Shown here piece after piece: positions 51,290-60,194 of a stretch of DNA of 64,000 nt. Location: positions 1 to 64,000 of the forward strand of contig NZ_JASHKA010000028.1 of NCBI RefSeq assembly GCF_030732845.1, written 5' to 3'. The translations under genes were made by a program, and so were the position numbers. This DNA comes from Roseibium sp. MMSF_3544 (GTDB lineage: Bacteria; Pseudomonadota; Alphaproteobacteria; Rhizobiales; Stappiaceae). Position 1 is the stretch's first letter; each line of letters begins with the position of its first letter. Under the pieces are notes generated by a model. That model saw nothing but the letters and a program-made list of their open reading frames with translations, ran no database searches and had not been told where the DNA came from.

Positions 51290-53458
51290 TCAATCTCCTG
51301 CTGCACGGCTGCGCCGGCTGGAATGAAAGCCGCGGAAGGTTTCGACGATCAGCTCGGCGAATTCCGGGTCGTTGATATTGTGGGGGACACGGATCAGCCT
51401 GCGTTCGCTGGTCTGGCGCACCGTGTCCTCAAGGGATCTGAAAAGCGCTTCGTTGGCGGCCGGGTCATGAAAGGCCATGCCTGGCGCGTCCAGCAGCGAG
51501 ACGCCGCCCTCGGGCAGGAAGAACCGGACCGGCGAGGTCATCTCGTTCAGGCGGTTACCAATCCAGCGGCCCATTTCGATGTTTTCATCAACAGTGGTCC
51601 GCATCAGCGTGATTTGCGGATTGTGCTCATAGAAAAGACGGTCGCGGTAGCGTTCAGGCACCGTTTCGGGAGCGTTGAAGTTGACCATGTCGAGCGCACC
51701 GCAAGCGCCGATATAGGGAAGCCCTGCCCGGATCGATGCGCCGAACCTGTCCTCGTTGGCTGCGAAGACGCCTCCGGCGACCATGTCGCAGATCTCGGTG
51801 GTCGTAAGATCGACAACCGCGGTGAGCATGCCGCTGTCCAGCAGCTTTTCCATGGATCTACCGCCGACGCCCGTCGCATGGAACACCAGGCAATCGAAGT
51901 CGTCTTCAAGCGCAGCCGTTACCTGTTGAACACAAGGCGTCGTCACCCCGAACATGGTGAAGCCAACCGTGGGCTTGGCGTTGCGAACCGGTTTGCGTTT
52001 CGAGCGTGACTTCACGGCACCTGCAAGCGCGCCGGCGCCGTTGCCGAGAACCTCGCGCGTGATCGAATTCAGACCCTGAACATCGGCGACCGAATAGAGC
52101 ATCATGATGTCGGACGGGCCGACATATTGCTCCACGTTTCCGCTGGCGACGGTCGAGACAATCACCTTGGGAATGCCCACCGGAAGTGTCCGCATGGCTG
52201 GACTGACCAGCGCCGTTCCACCCGAACCGCCTGCAGAGATGACACCTGCAACATCCGTCTGCGCTCGCATCCAGCGTTCGAAGGCCAGCGTCATTCCGGC
52301 GACCGCGGTACCCCGATCTCCGGTAAAGACGCCGTTGGCACCACGCGGATGAAAGGCCGCAACCGCATGTGGCGGCACCTCGGCGCCCGACGGCTTGCCG
52401 CTCGTTGACAGGTCGACCAGCCGGACCGTCAGCTCCTCCGCCTTGATGATGTCACGGATGTAGCGCAGCTCCTCGCCCTTCGTATCGAGCGTCCCGGCAA
52501 CATAAACGGTCGCACCGCCACCGGTTCGCTGCGCGAACAGCGGCGTGACAGTCTTGGCCGCCGATGCCGCGACGGCCGTCGTTGTGCGCGCGGTGTTTTC
52601 AATCACGCGGACAGGAACCGGGCGGGACCATCGTGTCGGCGTCTTGGGATTGGAAAGATAGACACGCTGTACATGCGGCGCGCTCGGCGTTTCGTGATCC
52701 GTTTCGGGCTCACGCGCCGGTGCTGGTGTTTCGTCATGCGCATGGCGTCCGACACCGAGAAGGGCCTGCTGCAGGTCCCTGTCGGCCGCCAGCTGGTTAG
52801 AGGGCAGGATCCTGTTGATCCGGCCGTTGACCATGATCGCGACCTGGTCCGCGACCGCGCAGGCAACGCCGATATTCTGTTCGATTACCAGGACGTCTAT
52901 GTCGCCTTCCTGGCCTAGGCGCACCAGCATTTCTGCGACCTGATTGACGATGACCGGAGCGAGCCCTTCGGTCGGCTCGTCCATGACGAGGAGCTTCGGA
53001 TTGAGCAGCAGAGCCCGCCCGATGGCGAGCATCTGCTGTTCGCCGCCCGACAACTGAGCTCCGCCGTTGCTGCGTCGCTCCGCCAGTCTTGGAAAGACGG
53101 AATAGACCCGCTCCGGTGTCCAGGCTCCGCCGCGCCGTGAAACCAGCTGCAGGTGTTCATCGACCGTCAGCGATCTCCACAAGCGCCGCCCCTGGGGGAC
53201 GTAGCCGATCCCGAGACGTGCAATTTCAGCCGGGCCAAGTCCCGCCAGGTTTTGCCCGAAAAGACTGATTGTTCCCGAGGCGACGGGAACAAGGCCCATG
53301 ACTGCCTTGCACGTTGTCGTCTTGCCCATGCCGTTGCGGCCGACGACCGACAGAACCCCGTGGTCCAGTGTCAGATTGACCCCTTGCAGAGCATGGGACT
53401 GGCCGTAGTAAACGTTGAGATCCTTGATCTCGAGCGCTGCGGAGGAGCGGTCAGCCAT
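51290..53458 (-). CDS. LivF-type ABC ATPase fused to UPF0261 (Tm-1-like) domain
   Basis: A 722-residue fusion starting MADRSSAALEIKDLNVYYG at 53458, overlapping livG by 8 bases. Residues 1-236 are a complete LivF-type ATPase: Walker A GRNGMGKTT (40-48), LSGGE (136-140), Walker B LVMDEP (157-162). A low-complexity linker spans 237-312. Residues 315-718 are a UPF0261/Tm-1-like domain (VYVAGTLDTKGEE; ISAGGSGGTALVSPAMRTLP; FHATGVGGRSMEKLL). It should drive uptake with LivG, LivH and LivM while tethering an enzyme of unknown reaction to the importer. Confidence 0.9.
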   Translation of the reverse strand: MADRSSAALEIKDLNVYYGQSHALQGVNLTLDHGVLSVVGRNGMGKTTTCKAVMGLVPVASGTISLFGQNLAGLGPAEIARLGIGYVPQGRRLWRSLTVDEHLQLVSRRGGAWTPERVYSVFPRLAERRSNGGAQLSGGEQQMLAIGRALLLNPKLLVMDEPTEGLAPVIVNQVAEMLVRLGQEGDIDVLVIEQNIGVACAVADQVAIMVNGRINRILPSNQLAADRDLQQALLGVGRHAHDETPAPAREPETDHETPSAPHVQRVYLSNPKTPTRWSRPVPVRVIENTARTTTAVAASAAKTVTPLFAQRTGGGATVYVAGTLDTKGEELRYIRDIIKAEELTVRLVDLSTSGKPSGAEVPPHAVAAFHPRGANGVFTGDRGTAVAGMTLAFERWMRAQTDVAGVISAGGSGGTALVSPAMRTLPVGIPKVIVSTVASGNVEQYVGPSDIMMLYSVADVQGLNSITREVLGNGAGALAGAVKSRSKRKPVRNAKPTVGFTMFGVTTPCVQQVTAALEDDFDCLVFHATGVGGRSMEKLLDSGMLTAVVDLTTTEICDMVAGGVFAANEDRFGASIRAGLPYIGACGALDMVNFNAPETVPERYRDRLFYEHNPQITLMRTTVDENIEMGRWIGNRLNEMTSPVRFFLPEGGVSLLDAPGMAFHDPAANEALFRSLEDTVRQTSERRLIRVPHNINDPEFAELIVETFRGFHSSRRSRAAGD

Positions 53459-54266
53459 GGCCCAACCCCTCTTCGCCGCCGAGATAAAGTGCCTGGACCT
53501 CTTCGTCCTCTTCAATTTCAGCCGGTTTGCCTTCCTTGAAGATCTGGCCGTTGTGCATCATCGTCACCGACTCGGCGACACGCAGGGCGACGTCCATGTC
53601 GTGCTCGATGATGATGTAACCCATGTGGCTCGGCAGTCCGGTGAGGATTTCGATCAGTTCCTGCCGTTCCGTCGGGGAGAGACCGGCTGCCGGTTCGTCG
53701 AACAGAATGAACCTCGGCGCACCCGAGAGCGCCATTGCGATTTCCAACTGGCGCTGCTGTCCATAGGACAGATCGGACACCTTTGTGTCCCGAACGTCGT
53801 CGAGATGAACCACATGGACCAGATTTTCCGCACTGGCCATCAGGGCATCGTTGCGACGTGGGCGGACAAACGAAAACCGGCCACGGGACACACCGCAACA
53901 GGCCAGATAGACATTGTCCAGTACGGACAGGCCGGAAAACAGAAGCGAAATCTGGTAGGTTCTGCGCAATCCACGCCGGATGCGCTCCTGCGCCGGAAAC
54001 GCGGCCACTTCTTCGCCGAAGAACCTGATCGAACCGGTTGTCGGTGCGAAGTCACCGGTGATGCAGTTGAACAACGTGGTTTTCCCGGCGCCGTTGGATC
54101 CAAGGACGGCACGCCGCTCACCCGGTTTGACGATCAGGTCGATATCGCTCAGCGCCGCAAGAGCCCCGAACAACTTGCTGACCCCGCGCAGCTCCAGCGC
54201 GTTCGCTGTGCCAGTGACGCTCAATCGGTCGGATACAGAGGTGCCGGCGGCTTCCAGAAGCGTCAC
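53451..54266 (-). CDS. livG: Branched-chain amino acid-type ABC transporter ATPase LivG
   Basis: A 271-residue ATPase with a GTG start at 54266 overlapping the livM stop. Walker A is GSNGAGKTTLFN, the signature is the LivG-type LSYGQQRQLEIAMAL, and Walker B is FILFDEPAAGL. It pairs with the LivF-UPF0261 fusion to power the importer. Confidence 0.93.
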   Translation of the reverse strand: MTLLEAAGTSVSDRLSVTGTANALELRGVSKLFGALAALSDIDLIVKPGERRAVLGSNGAGKTTLFNCITGDFAPTTGSIRFFGEEVAAFPAQERIRRGLRRTYQISLLFSGLSVLDNVYLACCGVSRGRFSFVRPRRNDALMASAENLVHVVHLDDVRDTKVSDLSYGQQRQLEIAMALSGAPRFILFDEPAAGLSPTERQELIEILTGLPSHMGYIIIEHDMDVALRVAESVTMMHNGQIFKEGKPAEIEEDEEVQALYLGGEEGLGHG

Positions 54267-55330
54267 AGCCTGTCCTCCCCGCGATCCAGCAGCGGATCAC
54301 GCTTGCGGTAGTCCTGCCAGCGGTCCCAAAGGCCAAGCAGACCATCGGGCGAGAAGAAGACGATCGCAAGAAACCCGAGGCCGATGAGCAACTGAAAGCG
54401 CTCACCGCTCAGACCGACAGACAAAAGAACGTCGATGGCGAAGGTTTTGAGGAGAACGTAGATGAGCGCACCGATGAACGGTCCGATGGGACGGCTCATG
54501 CCGCCGATCACCGCGATGACGAGAATATCGATCGCCGGACCGATACCTGCGGTACCCGGCGAGATCTGTGCCGATTGCCAGGTCAGAAGGATGCCCCCGG
54601 TCCCGGCGATCAGCGCCGCGAAAGCGTAGGCCGCAATCCTGTGTGCATTCACATTGTAGCCGAGCGCGGCCATGCGGCGCGGGTTGTCACGCACACCCTG
54701 TAAAGCAAGTCCGAACGGTGCGCGGGAGATGTACAAAACCGAGAAATAGGCGACCGCGGCCCAAAACAGGGTCAGGTAGTAGAAGGGAACGCTCTGCCGC
54801 CAATCAACACCGAATAGGTTGGGGGGCAACACTCCGTTGAACCCGGAGAAGCCGTTGAAAACGGCATAGTTCTGGCGGGTGAAATAAAAGAACGCCGCCG
54901 CAACCGCCAGCGTGATCATGATGGTGTAGATGCCCTCGGTTCGCACTGCGAGCGACCCGACGATCGTGCCGAATATCATCGCGACAATGAGGGCGAGCGG
55001 TATGGCGATGTACCACGGCCAACCGAGACTGATGTCCGTAATCGCACTGTCGCCGAAGATCGCGACCATGTATCCCGCGAGCCCGGCAACCGACATTTGA
55101 ACCAGGCTGACCATACCGCCGTAGCCGCCGAGGAACATGAGGCTGAGAGAAATCATGCCAAGGATGAACGACCAGCCGAACACCTGGTAAAGCGTGAAAT
55201 CACTTGCAAAGGCCGGCATGATCAAAAGGGCGATGCAGACGACCCAGTAACCGGCCGGGATGCGCTCGAACCAATCCCGCTGACGCGCATCACGTTCCTT
55301 GCTGGCCGGGGTGCTTTCAACCAGTGCCAT
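54263..55330 (-). CDS. livM: Branched-chain amino acid-type ABC permease LivM
   Basis: A 355-residue permease of the LivM family with a polar N-terminus and about eight to ten hydrophobic helices. The FGLALQGVRDNPRRMAALGYNV segment is the EAA-type cytoplasmic loop contacting the ATPase. It begins 3 bases after the livH stop. Substrates of such systems range from amino acids to aromatic acids and amides. Confidence 0.93.
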   Translation of the reverse strand: MALVESTPASKERDARQRDWFERIPAGYWVVCIALLIMPAFASDFTLYQVFGWSFILGMISLSLMFLGGYGGMVSLVQMSVAGLAGYMVAIFGDSAITDISLGWPWYIAIPLALIVAMIFGTIVGSLAVRTEGIYTIMITLAVAAAFFYFTRQNYAVFNGFSGFNGVLPPNLFGVDWRQSVPFYYLTLFWAAVAYFSVLYISRAPFGLALQGVRDNPRRMAALGYNVNAHRIAAYAFAALIAGTGGILLTWQSAQISPGTAGIGPAIDILVIAVIGGMSRPIGPFIGALIYVLLKTFAIDVLLSVGLSGERFQLLIGLGFLAIVFFSPDGLLGLWDRWQDYRKRDPLLDRGEDRL

Positions 55331-55333
55331 GGG

Positions 55334-56347
55334 TCACGACCTTCCCATTAGGCCCTGCGGGCGGAACGCCAGTACCAGGACCATGATCAGGAACGTGAGA
55401 ACGACGGCATAGGTCGGGAAATAGACGGATCCGAACTGCTCAGCGAGCCCGATCAGGAGTGCGCCTAACGCAGCACCGGTGATGGATCCCATGCCGCCGA
55501 CAATGACGACCACGAGGGAGGCCAGAAGAAACCGTATATCTTCGCCGGGAGCGACAGACTGGAATGTGCCCCCGACAACGCCGGCGATGCCCGCGAGCCC
55601 CGCCCCGAACGCGAACACGCCGACAAAGACAAGCTGAATGCGTGCGCCCGTCGCGGACAGCATGTCCCGGTCATCGACACCGGCCCGGATCATCATGCCG
55701 ATCTGCGTGCGGTTCAGGATCAGCCACATGGCAACCCCGATCACGACCGAGGCCAGGAAAATGACGACCCGTACCACGGGATACTTCAGATAAATGAGCT
55801 CTCCCGACGAGCGCTTCACGCCCGTCACGAAAAGGGTCTCCATCGGTCCGCTCAGCCAGCTTGGCGGAGAAATGTTGTAGAAATCTCCTCCAAAGCCCCA
55901 GAGCATCAGGTCCGCCATGACGATGGAGATGCCTATCGTAACGAGCGTTTGCCTGAGATCCTGACCCTCCATTCTGCGGAAGATGAAGATCTGCATGAAG
56001 ATGCCGACAATGGCGACCAAGACGAAAGCGACCGGGAAGGCCAGAAGCCAGAAACCGGTGGAGCTGGCAACGAAGTAGCCGATGTAACCACCGAGGAGAT
56101 ACAGTGAACCATGCGCCAGATTGACGTTGCGCATCAGACCGAAAATGAGTGTGAAGCCGCTCGCCACCAGAAAATAGAGTCCGCCAAGCGTGATCCCGTT
56201 GAAAACCGCATTCAGGAACACCTTCTTGCGACCGATGACGTCGACCAGTTCCTTCGGCCACTGCGCAAAGATCAGCCAAATGAAAACAGCTACGGCGAGC
56301 AGGATAATGACAGTCCAGACCGGATGTCTTGATGCGAAGTCTCTCAT
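55334..56347 (-). CDS. livH: Branched-chain amino acid-type ABC permease LivH
   Basis: A 337-residue permease starting MRDFASRHPVWTVIILL at 56347, with GGAAGGAG upstream. LivH features include NAVFNGITLGGLYFLVASGFTLIFGLMRNVNLAHGSLYLLGGYIGY and the C-terminal VIVGGMGSITGAALGALLIGLAEQ. The 200-base gap to the AraC gene (56348-56548) may hold its promoter; it contains only weak dyads such as GCCCA...TGGGC. Confidence 0.93.
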   Translation of the reverse strand: MRDFASRHPVWTVIILLAVAVFIWLIFAQWPKELVDVIGRKKVFLNAVFNGITLGGLYFLVASGFTLIFGLMRNVNLAHGSLYLLGGYIGYFVASSTGFWLLAFPVAFVLVAIVGIFMQIFIFRRMEGQDLRQTLVTIGISIVMADLMLWGFGGDFYNISPPSWLSGPMETLFVTGVKRSSGELIYLKYPVVRVVIFLASVVIGVAMWLILNRTQIGMMIRAGVDDRDMLSATGARIQLVFVGVFAFGAGLAGIAGVVGGTFQSVAPGEDIRFLLASLVVVIVGGMGSITGAALGALLIGLAEQFGSVYFPTYAVVLTFLIMVLVLAFRPQGLMGRS

Positions 56348-56548
56348 CGGAAACTCCTTCCGGCAGCGGTGCAAAGACCGAAATGTTCATGCCGCAACAC
56401 GCGACGTCCTCCCTAAGCTCTTTCGACGTTGAGGTCGTTGGCTCAGGAAAAGGCTAAGTGCGAAGCCCCGGAATCGACGTACCCGATAGTCTTCTCTGTT
56501 GGCCCATCATCGGCATAATTGGGCTGCAGCGAAGACGAAGCGTGTCAG

Positions 56549-57382
56549 CTAGGTGACATGGGCTACGCGGCGATAGTCGCTCGGCGGAATGCCGACATTC
56601 GACGAAAAGAAGCGGGTAAAGCTTGCTTGCGAGGAAAAACCCAGATCGTAGCTGATTTCCGTGACCGACTTGTCGGTGGTCATGAGATCTGAAATCGCCT
56701 GCTCCGCTCTAAGAGTGTTCAGATAGAGATTTGGCGTAATTCCCATCTGCTTTTTGAAAAGCTTGAAGAAATGTGGTCGGGACAGGCCAACTTCGCGCGC
56801 CAGCCATTCGACTTCGACTTCTTCGGTATAGCTTTCCTGCATCAACCTGAGCGAACGACGTACCCTGTAGTCGGTAAACCGGTGACGGCTGTCGCTTAGG
56901 ACGGAAGTGCGATCCGCATGACGCCAGGATTGTTCAAAACACTGCAAGGTTGTCCGATACAAATACCCATCGAAAAGATGGTCGTTTCCACCGTCGAGCA
57001 ACAGGGATGTCAGACGCTTCACCCAATTGGACACGTCCGGTGTCATCGAGATAAAGGACCTGCCGAAATTCAGTGCAAATTCAGCGGATTGGCTGTTTTC
57101 CAGGAACCAGATCGGCTTGATGTAGAGCACCAGGCACATGCAGGCCTCGACCGGATTCTTTTCCTTCAAATGAAAACTGTGCTGTTCCCACGGACTGACC
57201 GCCACACCTGTGTTCGGGTCGGCGGCGACCCATTTCCCGGAAACACTGACTTTCGCCTCGGCCCCGCCCAGGTAAAAGATCAGGTGCCCCTCCCTGTGGG
57301 CATGCGTGATGATAGGCTTATCCAGCTTATAAAGAGCTGCGCGCCCGAACTCACCGTGGTGAACGGATATCGCTTCGCTCAT
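56549..57382 (-). CDS. AraC-family transcriptional regulator
   Basis: A 277-residue regulator. Start ATG 57382 follows GGAGGAGGGG; the frame extends 32 codons upstream. The N-terminal cupin sensor spans about 10-110 (HAHREGHLIFYLGGAEAKVS). Two HTH motifs lie in the C-terminal 100 residues (VEWLAREVGLSRPHFFKLFKKQMGITPNLYL; SVTEISYDLGFSSQASFTRFFSSNVGIPPSDYRR). It sits between the aldehyde dehydrogenase and the permease genes and is the only regulator in the long leftward cluster, so it is the likely pathway activator. Confidence 0.9.
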   Translation of the reverse strand: MSEAISVHHGEFGRAALYKLDKPIITHAHREGHLIFYLGGAEAKVSVSGKWVAADPNTGVAVSPWEQHSFHLKEKNPVEACMCLVLYIKPIWFLENSQSAEFALNFGRSFISMTPDVSNWVKRLTSLLLDGGNDHLFDGYLYRTTLQCFEQSWRHADRTSVLSDSRHRFTDYRVRRSLRLMQESYTEEVEVEWLAREVGLSRPHFFKLFKKQMGITPNLYLNTLRAEQAISDLMTTDKSVTEISYDLGFSSQASFTRFFSSNVGIPPSDYRRVAHVT

Positions 57383-57531
57383 AGTCCCCTCCTCCCGAGG
57401 ATTATCGCGATCCTTTATTTTTTCGTTTCCTGAATTAAGCCGCTCAAAAACAGAAATTTGCAAGACAAACGGCCTCACAAAGAGACTTAGAGTTACGAAG
57501 TCAGACTGAAATTCATGCTGCAGCGCAGTAT

Positions 57532-58962
57532 TCAGGCACGAATGTATCCGGTCTTGACTGTCGTGAAAAATTCAGCGGCATATCGGCCCTGCTCGCGTGG
57601 GCCGAAGCTCGACCCTTTCCTGCCGCCGAAGGGGACATGATAGTCAACGCCGGCAGTCGGCAAGTTGACCATAACCATGCCGGCCTTGGAGTTTTTGCGA
57701 AAGTGGTTGGCATGTTTGAGGCTGGTGGTGCAGATCCCCGAACACAGGCCAAACTCGGTCTCGTTGGCGACCGAAAGCGCTTCTTCATAGTCTTTCACGC
57801 GAATGACTGCGGCAACCGGACCGAACACTTCCTCGGTATTGATGCGCATGTCGTTGGTGGTGTCGGTAAAGAGCGCGGGCTGCAGGTAGTATCCATCCGT
57901 ATCCCGGCGCAGGCGCTCGCCGCCGCAGCGCAGGTTGCCACCCTGGGCCCGGCCAATCTCGATGTATTTCAGATCGGTTTCAAGCTGATCTGCGCTGGCG
58001 ACAGGCCCAATGTCTGTTCCCTCGCTCAGCGCGTTGCCGACCGCTAGCGCCTTGCACCGGTCGACCAGTTTCTCAACAAACCGTCCGAAAATGTCCTCCG
58101 TGACGATCAGGCGGGACGAGGCCGTGCATCGTTGTCCCGTGGAAAAGTAGGCCCCATCCACGGCAACATCGACGGCCTGATCAAGATCGGCATCGTTCAA
58201 CACGACAAGCGGGTTCTTGCCTCCCATCTCAAGCTGGACTTTCCGCATCCTTTTCAGACAGGATTCCGCAACCCTGTGCCCTACCGTCTGTGAGCCTGTG
58301 AATGTGATGCCGTCAATCTCGGGTGCATCAAGCATGGTCTGGCCGACGACAGAGCCTTTTCCCATTACAAGATTAAAAGCCCCGTTCGGAACACCGGCCC
58401 GGTGCAGAATGTCAGCGAGAACCCAGGCGCAACCAGGCACCAGTTCCGCAGGCTTGAACACGACCGTGTTGCCGTAGCAGAGCGCCGGCGCGATCTTCCA
58501 GGCAGGTATCGCGATCGGAAAATTCCATGGCGTAATGATCCCGACGACGCCGAGCGGCTCACGCGTTACCTCAACATCGATGCCGGGCCGTACGGACGGC
58601 ACCAGATCCCCGGTTTGTCGCACGCATTCACCGGCAAAAAACCGGAAGATGTTCGCGGCGCGGTCCGCTTCCAGAAGGCCTTCGCGAAGGGTCTTGCCCT
58701 CCTCACGGGACAACAGGGTTCCGATTTCGTGTTTGCGGGCCGTCAGCTCGTCTGCGGTCTTGTTGAGGATATCGAACCTTTGCTGCGGCGAGGTTCCGCT
58801 CCATCCGGGCGCTACCGCGGCAGCCGCGTCAATGGCGGCCTGCGTTTCGGGAACTCCAGCATGCGCGTAAAGGTCAATCACGTCCGAAAGATCAGACGGG
58901 TTCCGGTTTTCCGCGGCGCTAGCAGTGGCCACCCAGTCCCCGTCAATCAGCAGAGGTTTCAT
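57532..58962 (-). CDS. NAD(P)-dependent aldehyde dehydrogenase (KGSADH/YcbD-like)
   Basis: A 476-residue aldehyde dehydrogenase. Key residues are in VGIITPWNFPIAIPAWK, FTGSQTVG, the general base Glu in LEMGGKNP and the nucleophile Cys in STGQRCTASSR. The sequence is close to Bacillus YcbD and Pseudomonas 2-ketoglutarate semialdehyde dehydrogenases, though substrate prediction in this superfamily is weak. Its ATG overlaps the Fe-ADH-like stop. Confidence 0.88.
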   Translation of the reverse strand: MKPLLIDGDWVATASAAENRNPSDLSDVIDLYAHAGVPETQAAIDAAAAVAPGWSGTSPQQRFDILNKTADELTARKHEIGTLLSREEGKTLREGLLEADRAANIFRFFAGECVRQTGDLVPSVRPGIDVEVTREPLGVVGIITPWNFPIAIPAWKIAPALCYGNTVVFKPAELVPGCAWVLADILHRAGVPNGAFNLVMGKGSVVGQTMLDAPEIDGITFTGSQTVGHRVAESCLKRMRKVQLEMGGKNPLVVLNDADLDQAVDVAVDGAYFSTGQRCTASSRLIVTEDIFGRFVEKLVDRCKALAVGNALSEGTDIGPVASADQLETDLKYIEIGRAQGGNLRCGGERLRRDTDGYYLQPALFTDTTNDMRINTEEVFGPVAAVIRVKDYEEALSVANETEFGLCSGICTTSLKHANHFRKNSKAGMVMVNLPTAGVDYHVPFGGRKGSSFGPREQGRYAAEFFTTVKTGYIRA

Positions 58963-60113
58963 CAGGCCACCCGGGTTCTTTCCAAATGCACCGATTTCAT
59001 AATCGAGTAGAGGCTGGAGCTTGAGAGTGCGCGCGGGCTGCGAACGGCCGCCAGATCGGATGCTGCCAGATCCGCGGCGGTTCGAAGCTCTTCCTCACCA
59101 ATGCCCATTTCATTAAGGCTTTCGGGCAAGGGCAGATTGTGCAGAAACTCCGTCACGGATCGCGCGGGGTCAATCTCACCATTCGGGTCGAAGAGATTTT
59201 GCAGTGTACTGAACTTCTCGCGCGCCGCACCGGCATTGAACTGCAGGACTGAGGGCAGCAACAACCGGCTCAAGGCACCCGGGTCGAGGCGTCGGTCCAC
59301 GACGGTCTCAAGCGCGCACCCGATGGCGTGGATGGCGCCAAGGCCCTTTTGCAGCGCAAGTGCACCGTTCAGGCTTGCGGCCATCAGCTCGCGACGGGCC
59401 GTTACACTGTCTTTCTCCAGCACCTTGTGCAGATTGGCAATCACCCGACCAAGTCCGTCGAGCGCAATCCCGTCTGCCGGTGGATTGTAACCGGGAGACA
59501 GATAGGCCTCGACACAGCGCCCGAGCGCATCAGCCCCGGCGCTGGCACTTTCCACGGGTGTTGCACCCAGCGTCAATGTCGGGTCGCAGATTGTCACCGT
59601 CGGAACCAGCTTCTTGCACATCAGGCGTGTCCGCTCACCGTCCTGAAGAACGACCGGCGCATGAGCGCTGACAGCGGACCCGAAACCCTGAATGCCTGGA
59701 ACGGCGTAAAGATCGGGAAGATTGTTGCCGATCCGACGGGACCCTCCCGTGGCATAGGAAAAGGTTTCCAGAGGCTGCTGGTGAGCGATCGATATTCTTG
59801 AGATTTTCGCAAGATCGATCGCAGTGTTGCGTCCGAATGCGATCAGCAGATCACGATCCGTCCGATCATAAATTTCGGCGATGTGGCGCGCGGCGTTCTC
59901 GTTCGGGATATCGGGCACGTCGCTGACGGTTTCGACCGAAGTCCGCACCGGCAGCCCCGCAAGAAGCCTCTCGTACAGTTCGCTGCTCAGATGGGATTCG
60001 TCAGTGACGATCAGCGGCCGGGTCTTGCGATTGACTTCCACCTCCGACCACAGCGCTTCTTCCAAAACGCCATCGGCAAAATGAACTCGCGTAACGTAGG
60101 TAATGAGAGTCAT
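58962..60113 (-). CDS. Iron-containing alcohol dehydrogenase-family protein with degenerate metal site
   Basis: A 383-residue member of the Fe-ADH/maleylacetate reductase/dehydroquinate-synthase-like fold. By motif alignment the Asp ligand is kept (GADALGRCVEAY), but the His four residues on is Arg. The usual HxxxH segment reads IHAIGC (second His to Cys) and the usual PHG reads DPG. The GGGSxxD cofactor motif is GRNTAID. Three of four metal ligands appear lost, so a metal-independent reductase or a non-redox role is possible. It is coupled to the aldehyde dehydrogenase gene. Confidence 0.78.
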   Translation of the reverse strand: MTLITYVTRVHFADGVLEEALWSEVEVNRKTRPLIVTDESHLSSELYERLLAGLPVRTSVETVSDVPDIPNENAARHIAEIYDRTDRDLLIAFGRNTAIDLAKISRISIAHQQPLETFSYATGGSRRIGNNLPDLYAVPGIQGFGSAVSAHAPVVLQDGERTRLMCKKLVPTVTICDPTLTLGATPVESASAGADALGRCVEAYLSPGYNPPADGIALDGLGRVIANLHKVLEKDSVTARRELMAASLNGALALQKGLGAIHAIGCALETVVDRRLDPGALSRLLLPSVLQFNAGAAREKFSTLQNLFDPNGEIDPARSVTEFLHNLPLPESLNEMGIGEEELRTAADLAASDLAAVRSPRALSSSSLYSIMKSVHLERTRVA

Positions 60114-60162
60114 TGCCAGGTCTCGACAAGAGGCTGCAGGATGCGGCGGCCCTGTAGGGAAA

Positions 60163-60184
60163 CCGGGCGGCGTGTGCCGCCCGG
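60163..60184 (-). terminator. Intercistronic hairpin after the binding-protein gene
   Basis: A perfect 9-bp stem (CCGGGCGGC/GCCGCCCGG) with a 4-nt loop lies between the Liv-type binding-protein stop and the Fe-ADH-like start, followed on the minus strand by TTTCCC. It likely acts as a partial terminator or mRNA stabiliser. Confidence 0.65.
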
Positions 60185-60194
60185 CGCTTTGCGG

